Shown here one piece after another: positions 58,677 to 64,000 of a stretch of 64,000 nt of DNA (positions are counted from its first letter, which is position 1; every line of letters begins with the position of its first letter). The position numbers and the translations under genes are program-made. The notes beneath the pieces are model-generated. The model worked only from the letters and a program-made list of their open reading frames with translations, made no database searches and was not told the DNA's origin. This DNA comes from Butyrivibrio sp. LB2008 (GTDB taxonomy: Bacteria; Bacillota; Clostridia; Lachnospirales; Lachnospiraceae): contig NZ_JHXZ01000019.1 of assembly GCF_000621565.1 (NCBI RefSeq), forward strand, positions 1 to 64,000, read 5' to 3'.

Positions 58677-60014
58677 TCACACAAATCTTCTGACACAGAT
58701 GATTGGTCTGTACATCGCCGAACTGTACTTGATTCCTGTCTTCTGCGTACTTGCGTGAACAATCTGTCCGCCGCCTATATATATTCCCACATGTCCACCA
58801 TAGTAGATAACATCTCCCGGCTGTGCCTCGGAATATGAGACTTCTCTTCCATAATTGCCCTGCTCCCATGATGTTCTGGGAACAGATATTCCAAACGCCT
58901 TGTAAACGGAAAATACAAATCCCGAACAATCCGCACCGTTTGTAAGACTTGTTCCGCCGGAAACATATGGATTACCGACAAACTGACAGGCATAACTCGC
59001 AATATTAGATCCCGATCCGCCTCCCGAAGGTGCCGGTGGAGGCGAAGAATTTTTTGAACCACCTGATTGCGAGGACTCTCCCGAGTCTCCTCCGCCACCA
59101 CCGCTCTCTGATTTTGATTTCTCAGCAGCTTCTTCAGCCTGGCGTTTTCTCTCCGCTTCCTCTGCTTCACGTGCAGCCTGTGCAGCTTTCTTGGTTTCAT
59201 TAACCTCATTCTGCTTGGATTCTATCTGCTTCTGAAGAGCCGCCATGCTTGATTGCTGGCTCTTTATCTGTGCCGTATATATAGCGGCGTCCTGCTTTGC
59301 TTTGGCAAGCTTTACCTCATAATCTGAATACTTGGCCTTATACTGAGCAAGAACCTCTTCCATAGCTTTCTGCTCTTCTTCCAGCTCATACTTGGCTGTT
59401 TCAAGCTCAGCCTTTTCCTCTTCGAGCTGTTTCTTGGCTGTATCGGCCGCTTTCTTTGCCTCTATATATTCTTCAAGCTTATTTCTGTCATATTCATAAA
59501 TTTGCTCGGCATACTGTGCCTTGCTAAGTACATCCGAATAATTCGACGCAGTCAAAAGAATCTGTAAATAAGATGTCTCTCCCTGCTCATACATATACTT
59601 TACTCTCTGCTTCATCGCTTCATATAAGGTGTCTTCTTTTTCCTTGGCAGCCTCATATTCAGCCTTTTTTACTTCTATCTGCGCTTCTGCTTTCTCAATT
59701 TGCTCTTTGATAAGATCTATATCCGCGATCATATCCACGATCGTATTCGATGTCTCATCGATTGCTTCCTTTGTCTGTCCCTGAGCTTCAGCGATTGAGT
59801 TTACTTTGCCGTTGGCATTGTTGAGATTCTTCTGACTCTCTTTCTTTTGCTTTTCCAGATCTTTTTTCTGATTCTTTAGCGCTTGTTCTTCCTGCTCCAG
59901 CTTATTTTGCTTTTCCTGTAAATCAGTACTGGTGGTAGCCCAGACAGGGTCCACCACCAGCATACTAAGGACTAAGGAAAGAGCTACAGCAGAAAAAGAA
60001 TACCCTTTTTTCAT
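58677..60014 (-). CDS. secreted NlpC/P60 peptidoglycan hydrolase with coiled-coil domain
   Basis: About 445 residues. A signal peptide (1-27), a long coiled coil (about 28-280), a Ser/Gly/Pro-rich linker (about 290-335) and a C-terminal NlpC/P60 domain (about 340-445). The catalytic Cys lies in NGADCSGFVFSVYK and the His in GGHVGIYIGGGQIVHAS. This is the CwlO/PcsB-like type that cleaves peptide cross-links during growth and is controlled by FtsEX in related bacteria; no ftsEX is in the window. Start chosen at 60014, five bases after AAGGAGG. Confidence 0.9.
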   Translation of the reverse strand: MKKGYSFSAVALSLVLSMLVVDPVWATTSTDLQEKQNKLEQEEQALKNQKKDLEKQKKESQKNLNNANGKVNSIAEAQGQTKEAIDETSNTIVDMIADIDLIKEQIEKAEAQIEVKKAEYEAAKEKEDTLYEAMKQRVKYMYEQGETSYLQILLTASNYSDVLSKAQYAEQIYEYDRNKLEEYIEAKKAADTAKKQLEEEKAELETAKYELEEEQKAMEEVLAQYKAKYSDYEVKLAKAKQDAAIYTAQIKSQQSSMAALQKQIESKQNEVNETKKAAQAAREAEEAERKRQAEEAAEKSKSESGGGGGDSGESSQSGGSKNSSPPPAPSGGGSGSNIASYACQFVGNPYVSGGTSLTNGADCSGFVFSVYKAFGISVPRTSWEQGNYGREVSYSEAQPGDVIYYGGHVGIYIGGGQIVHASTQKTGIKYSSAMYRPIICVRRFV

Positions 60015-60095
60015 TTCATCCTCCTTGTCCTTCATTATTCATGTCTCTATATATTATAACACGTGATATTAAGAAATGCCTCGTTTCTTACGACA

Positions 60096-61487
60096 TTAAA
60101 GATCACAATTTCCTACAGTTCTGGGGAATGACTCAACGTCTCTGATATTTCCCATACCTGTGAGATACATTACGCAGCGCTCAAATCCAAGACCAAAGCC
60201 TGCATGTCTTACACTTCCGTACTTTCTGAGATCAAGATAGAACTGATAATCGTCCTTCTTCATTCCAAGCTCATCCATACGCTTCTCGAGGATCTCAAGA
60301 TCATCTTCTCTCTGGCTTCCGCCGATGATCTCACCGATTCCGGGAACAAGACAATCTGCTGCCGCAACAGTCTTTCCATCGGGATTGAGCTTCATGTAGA
60401 ATGCCTTGATATCCTTAGGATAATCTGTTACAAATACAGGCTTCTTGAATACTTCTTCAGTGAGATATCTCTCATGCTCTGTCTGAAGATCGCATCCCCA
60501 TGATACCTTGTAATCAAACTTATCATTGTTCTTTGAAAGAATATCAATAGCTTCTGTGTATGTGATACGACCAAACTCGTTACCTACAACGTTGTTAAGT
60601 CTGTCGATAAGTCCTTTGTCGATGAACTCGTTAAAGAATGCCATCTCTTCGGGACAATGCTCAAGAACATAGTTGATAACATACTTAAGCATAGCTTCTG
60701 CTGTGTCACAGTCATCCTTAAGATCTGCAAAACACATCTCAGGCTCGATCATCCAGAACTCTGCAGCATGTCTTGTTGTGTTGGAGTTCTCTGCACGGAA
60801 TGTAGGTCCGAATGTATATACGTTCTTAAATGCAAAAGCATAAGTCTCAACATTAAGCTGTCCGCTAACAGTGAGGTTAACAGGCTTTCCAAAGAAATCC
60901 TTTGAAAAATCAACAGCTCCGTCCTCAGTCTTGGGAACGTTGTTAAGATCGAGAGTTGTTACCTGGAACATCTCTCCGGCACCTTCACAGTCACTTCCTG
61001 TAATAAGAGGAGTGTGAACATATACGAAATTTCTCTCCTGGAAGAAAGAATGAATTGCATATGCAGCAACTGAACGAACCTTGAAAACTGCCTCAAAAGT
61101 ATTTGTTCTTGCACGAAGATGAGGAATTGTTCTAAGGAACTCAAGAGTATGTCTCTTCTTCTGAAGAGGATAATCAGATGTAGAAGTTCCCTCAATCTCA
61201 ACTTCCTCAGCCTGCATCTCGAAAGGCTGCTTTGCTCCCGGTGTTGCAACGATTGTTCCTGTTGCGATAACAGCAGCTCCTACGTTGAGCTTACTGATCT
61301 GTGCAAAGTTTGAAAGTGCATCCGAATAAACAATCTGAAGAGGTTTAAAAAATGTTCCGTCATTCAATACGATAAATCCGATTGCCTTTGAATCACGAAT
61401 ACTTCTGATCCATCCTCCGACTGTAACTTTCTGTCCAACATACTTATCTTGTTCTGTAAATAGTGACTTTATATCTGTAAGTTCCAT
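60096..61487 (-). CDS. asnS: asparaginyl-tRNA synthetase
   Basis: A 463-residue class IIb aminoacyl-tRNA synthetase with an N-terminal OB-fold anticodon domain (about 18-120), motif 2 ([19 protein letters not shown]) and motif 3 ([17 protein letters not shown]). Asparagine specificity is taken from the family pattern (AsnRS rather than AspRS, no large insertion, EMQAEEVEI block). GGGAGGA lies four bases before the ATG. No T-box leader is visible in the short upstream gap. Confidence 0.95.
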   Translation of the reverse strand: MELTDIKSLFTEQDKYVGQKVTVGGWIRSIRDSKAIGFIVLNDGTFFKPLQIVYSDALSNFAQISKLNVGAAVIATGTIVATPGAKQPFEMQAEEVEIEGTSTSDYPLQKKRHTLEFLRTIPHLRARTNTFEAVFKVRSVAAYAIHSFFQERNFVYVHTPLITGSDCEGAGEMFQVTTLDLNNVPKTEDGAVDFSKDFFGKPVNLTVSGQLNVETYAFAFKNVYTFGPTFRAENSNTTRHAAEFWMIEPEMCFADLKDDCDTAEAMLKYVINYVLEHCPEEMAFFNEFIDKGLIDRLNNVVGNEFGRITYTEAIDILSKNNDKFDYKVSWGCDLQTEHERYLTEEVFKKPVFVTDYPKDIKAFYMKLNPDGKTVAAADCLVPGIGEIIGGSQREDDLEILEKRMDELGMKKDDYQFYLDLRKYGSVRHAGFGLGFERCVMYLTGMGNIRDVESFPRTVGNCDL

Positions 61488-61523
61488 GACATCCTCCCAT
61501 TTCCTAATGTAAATAAAAACCGA

Positions 61524-62735
61524 TCAATTTGCAGCAGGTGCAACCACGTTGGCATTATCAACCAGGAATCCTACAACTTTTTCTGTCATAAGGCCTTCTC
61601 TGACATCTTCTGAATCAACGTCACCCTTGAGTTCATCAAGTGAGCTGTATCCTGTATTTCCTGCATCAAACGCTTCTTTGAGATAATTCTCTATATCTTC
61701 GTCAGAAACTGATATATTCTCGCTCTTTGCGATTGCAGCAAACATAACAAACTGCTGGCTGATCTCGTTTACAAGGTCCTTCAAATATGCTTCGGGATCC
61801 TGCTGATCAGGAGCAGTATTCTGCATCATGATATGAACAATGTCGCTTGCTGTTGTAGGCTGTCCGTATGCAGTATACATCTGAGCATAATTTTCAAGCT
61901 GCTTATTCTGCTGAATAAGGTAACGGTTGATTATTTCCTGAGGAAGTTCTTTAAACTCGGCAATTTCTGTAACTTTATCGATGACTGCCGCTTCAACCTG
62001 AGTCTTATATGTTTCTTCAGCCTCATCTGTGAGGTTCTTTTTAGATGTTTCCTTGAGCTGATCGACGGTTGATACGCCTTCCATTCCAAGGCCTGCTGCC
62101 CACTCGTCTGTAAGCTCTTTTGACTTCTCGCTTATCTTGTTGACCTTTACGGTAAATACAACTTTCTTGCCTGCAAGATCTTTTGAGCCGTATTCTTCAG
62201 GAAATGTAAGATCAAGATCTACTGTTTCTCCAAGTTTAACTCCTACAAGACCGTCTTCAAATCCGGGAATAAACATGCCTGAACCGATTTCAAGATCGAA
62301 GCCCTGTGCTGTTCCGCCATCAAAAGCAACGCCTGTATCGGCATATTTTCCTTCGTAATCTATATTTGCGATATCACCATTCTGTATTGGTCTGTCTGTA
62401 ATCTCAATTTTCGCAGGGTTTGATTCAATAAGCTGATTGATATAAGCATCCACATCCTCATCTGTAACAGATGCAGGAGGTACCTCAACAGTTACTCCCT
62501 TGTACTCACCGAGCGTTACATACTCCTCAGGATTGATATCCGCAAGAGTCTTCACCTCAAGCTTGTCCAAGTTCTGTAATAATGCTATGTCATTGGAACT
62601 TCCGGAAGCAGCGTCTGCTGATGAATTCTCAGATGCAGAGTCAGATGCTGCATCTTTTGACTTTGAGCCGCATGCTGTCAGTACTGTAGCCATTGCCATA
62701 ACACTAACCAGCAATACAGAAAGATTCTTTTTCAT
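61524..62735 (-). CDS. trigger-factor-like peptidyl-prolyl isomerase lipoprotein
   Basis: 403 residues. A lipobox LTAC (Cys22) is followed by a Ser/Asp/Ala-rich linker and FKBP-type PPIase (about 155-225: NGDIANIDYEGKY, DLEIGSGMFIPGFEDGL, DLDLTFPEEYGSKDLAGK), then a trigger-factor-like C-terminal helical domain (about 230-390). It is an extracytoplasmic foldase rather than cytoplasmic trigger factor, because of the lipid anchor. AGGAGAAAG precedes the ATG. Confidence 0.88.
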   Translation of the reverse strand: MKKNLSVLLVSVMAMATVLTACGSKSKDAASDSASENSSADAASGSSNDIALLQNLDKLEVKTLADINPEEYVTLGEYKGVTVEVPPASVTDEDVDAYINQLIESNPAKIEITDRPIQNGDIANIDYEGKYADTGVAFDGGTAQGFDLEIGSGMFIPGFEDGLVGVKLGETVDLDLTFPEEYGSKDLAGKKVVFTVKVNKISEKSKELTDEWAAGLGMEGVSTVDQLKETSKKNLTDEAEETYKTQVEAAVIDKVTEIAEFKELPQEIINRYLIQQNKQLENYAQMYTAYGQPTTASDIVHIMMQNTAPDQQDPEAYLKDLVNEISQQFVMFAAIAKSENISVSDEDIENYLKEAFDAGNTGYSSLDELKGDVDSEDVREGLMTEKVVGFLVDNANVVAPAAN

Positions 62736-62760
62736 AATTCTTTCTCCTTTAAAAAAATAT

Positions 62761-62789
62761 ATAATACTTGCATTTTCATATCAAAACAA
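62761..62789 (-). promoter_or_regulatory. candidate promoter of the PPIase lipoprotein gene
   Basis: TTGTTT (62784-62789), a 17-bp spacer and TATTAT (62761-62766) on the minus strand, 26 bp before the ATG. Confidence 0.5.
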
Positions 62790-62835
62790 TATTTCTTATA
62801 CTACCACACCTCATCAAATGATTAAAGTATTTTAT

Positions 62836-62864
62836 TTGCCTATCTTCTTAAAGAATGCTACAAT
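62836..62864 (+). promoter_or_regulatory. candidate promoter of the small membrane protein gene
   Basis: TTGCCT (62836-62841), a 17-bp spacer and TACAAT (62859-62864) on the plus strand; the gene starts 46 bases later. Confidence 0.65.
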
Positions 62865-62909
62865 ACTTTTTACTATAATATAGTATATTGATTTTCGGAG
62901 GATAACAGA

Positions 62910-63383
62910 TTGAGTACCGGTTTAATTGTATTAATTGTAATAATAGTAATTCTGCTTGCATTAATAGTCGCACTAATGATAATCGGCAGAAAAGCTCAGA
63001 AGAAACAGGCAGAGCAGCAGGGTCAGCTCGACGCAATGAAGCAGACCATGACCATGCTGATAATTGACAAAAAAAGAATGAAGATCACTGAGGCAGGTCT
63101 TCCTCAGGCAGTTATTGACCAGACTCCCAAGCTTCTTCGCAGATCCAAACTTCCCATCCTTAAGGTAAGAGTCAGCAACAGAGTTATGAGCCTTATCTGT
63201 GATGAAAAGATCTTTGATTCTGTTCCGGTAAAAAAAGAAGTTAAGGCTACAGTCAGCGGAATATATGTAACTGAAGTTAAGGGACTTCACGGCAAGATCG
63301 TTGTTCCTGAGAAAAAGAAAGGTTTCTTTAAGAACCTTGTTGCGAAAGCTCAGGAAAAAGCCGGTGCCAAGATGGTTAAATAA
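62910..63383 (+). CDS. single-span membrane protein of unknown function
   Basis: 157 residues with an N-terminal membrane helix (about 4-26), a basic/Gln-rich segment, and a soluble part with beta strands around SKLPILKVRVSNRVMSLICD and a basic tail (about 135-157). The start is TTG seven bases after CGGAGG. It is the only plus-strand gene in this housekeeping stretch. I do not recognise a family; proteins of this layout occur in Lachnospiraceae next to housekeeping genes. Confidence 0.72.
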   Translation: MSTGLIVLIVIIVILLALIVALMIIGRKAQKKQAEQQGQLDAMKQTMTMLIIDKKRMKITEAGLPQAVIDQTPKLLRRSKLPILKVRVSNRVMSLICDEKIFDSVPVKKEVKATVSGIYVTEVKGLHGKIVVPEKKKGFFKNLVAKAQEKAGAKMVK

Positions 63384-63398
63384 TTTATTAAAAACAAA

Positions 63399-63445
63399 AG
63401 CTCTCCCGAAAGGATTCATAATCCGATCGGCGAGAGCTATTTTTG
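63399..63445 (+). terminator. terminator of the small membrane protein gene
   Basis: AGCTCTC (63399-63405) pairs with GAGAGCT (63432-63438), with inner pairs GGATT/AATCC, followed by ATTTTTG. Confidence 0.75.
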
Positions 63446-63452
63446 AATCTTA

Positions 63453-63887
63453 TCACTTAATTTCTATTATCATCTTGGAATCAGAAAGAACTTCATTCCC
63501 CGATTTTATTATATATTCTGCAGAAATCTCACGGATAATCCCGCTGTCTCCATTCTTAAAATCAAGGCTCTTTGTGACAACTTCCATCTGCATGGATCCG
63601 TAAGGCGTTTTGTAATCCATGATATACTCTTCCGATCCGAAGATCATTTTGGAATTCATGGCTCCCGCCCGCACAACTTCAACACTCTTAAGATCTGTAG
63701 GCACAGTGACCGTGTTGGATATCTTTATTCTCTGGCCTCCCATGTCCTGTATTTCATCATATACAATGATCACAGAACCATCGGCCCTGACCTCATATAC
63801 ACCTCTTGAGCTTGTGTCTATGCGTTCTTCTTCATTTCCGTCTCTTATGTGGATACCTGCCACATTTATCTCAACTTTTTTCTTCAT
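63453..63887 (-). CDS. DUF1934 (YwiB-like) calycin-fold protein
   Basis: 144 residues, almost wholly beta-stranded, with the family blocks VIIVYDEIQDMGG, SVEVVRAGAMNSKMIFG and YKTPYGSMQMEVVTKSLDF. DUF1934 proteins adopt a calycin barrel; the ligand is not known. It starts three bases after the stop of the gene cut by the window edge, so the two are probably co-transcribed. In other Firmicutes it stands next to argS; here that cannot be checked. Confidence 0.8.
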   Translation of the reverse strand: MKKKVEINVAGIHIRDGNEEERIDTSSRGVYEVRADGSVIIVYDEIQDMGGQRIKISNTVTVPTDLKSVEVVRAGAMNSKMIFGSEEYIMDYKTPYGSMQMEVVTKSLDFKNGDSGIIREISAEYIIKSGNEVLSDSKMIIEIK

Positions 63888-63890
63888 ATA

Positions 63891-64000
63891 TCACTCTTCA
63901 AACTTAGCCGGATTTATCGATGCCGATACAAATACTTCCGGAGCAAGCTTACTTTCTACTACAGCCTTATATCCTGCCTCAGCAGTCTCTCTGCTATCAA
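63891..64000 (-). CDS. 3' end of an unidentified gene (partial)
   Basis: The last 35 codons before TGA at 63891-63893 read DSRETAEAGYKAVVESKLAP then EVFVSASINPAKFEE. The pattern of a GYKA helix followed by a strand and PAKFEE resembles the C-terminus of threonine synthase, but the stretch is too short to decide. The rest lies beyond the window. Confidence 0.4.
   Translation of the reverse strand, partial: DSRETAEAGYKAVVESKLAPEVFVSASINPAKFEE

Overview
The window looks like chromosome of a low-to-moderate GC Firmicute, most probably Lachnospiraceae close to Butyrivibrio. Supporting signs are the 5' end of a clostridial-type 16S rRNA gene, strong AGGAGG ribosome sites with frequent TTG starts, the dnaX-ybaB-recR cluster, the small CXXC proteins, and a beijerinckii-type secondary alcohol dehydrogenase. 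The species is an inference; 181 bases of 16S would need to be searched.

Layout. 1-6.9 kb (minus): 16S 5' end and its promoter, then a seven-gene run read from pfkA through dnaX, ybaB, recR, galM and a DUF5711 gene to a cvpA-like gene that ends 22 bp before the rRNA promoter. 6.9-11.6 kb: tRNA-Ser(CGA), a zinc-ribbon/Yip1 membrane protein, a Nudix/small-Cys-protein/cupin operon, and a RACo-like ferredoxin-ASKHA protein. 11.7-18.5 kb (plus): a ydjGHI-like operon (SPFH, zinc ribbon, TPM) and two tandem membrane diguanylate cyclases. 18.5-22.2 kb (minus): a zinc-type ABC transporter with a small Cys/His membrane protein and a lipoprotein. 22.2-27.4 kb: a large foldback sequence, an orphan gene, a two-component system with a candidate 28-aa membrane peptide, a densely structured 3' region and a 64-bp tandem array. 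27.4-31.6 kb: G3E GTPase, alcohol dehydrogenase, lipoprotein, acyltransferase. 31.6-41.2 kb (minus): a signalling operon of HD-GYP protein, giant hybrid kinase, response regulator broken by an in-frame amber codon, and a second degenerate HD-GYP protein. 41.5-45.2 kb: small metabolic genes and an ATPase/TOPRIM-like pair resembling defence systems, with a promoter inside a perfect 23-bp inverted repeat. 45.3-49.5 kb: a two-component system divergent from an antibiotic-peptide-type ABC exporter. 49.6-56.8 kb: an accessory stretch with several damaged genes, a 62-bp tandem array, a PD-(D/E)XK-like protein and a BRO-N/XRE pair. 57-64 kb: housekeeping genes (guaA, NlpC/P60 hydrolase, asnS, PPIase lipoprotein, DUF1934).

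How it fits together. Cyclic-di-GMP signalling is prominent: two GGDEF proteins, one canonical and one degenerate HD-GYP protein, and a hybrid kinase. The best candidates for something new are the ATPase/TOPRIM-like pair and its palindromic promoter, the amber-interrupted response regulator, the leader hairpin before the HD-GYP operon, and the non-coding structures at 22.25-22.46, 26.82-27.32 and 52.57-52.88 kb. All functions are read from sequence motifs without database searches.
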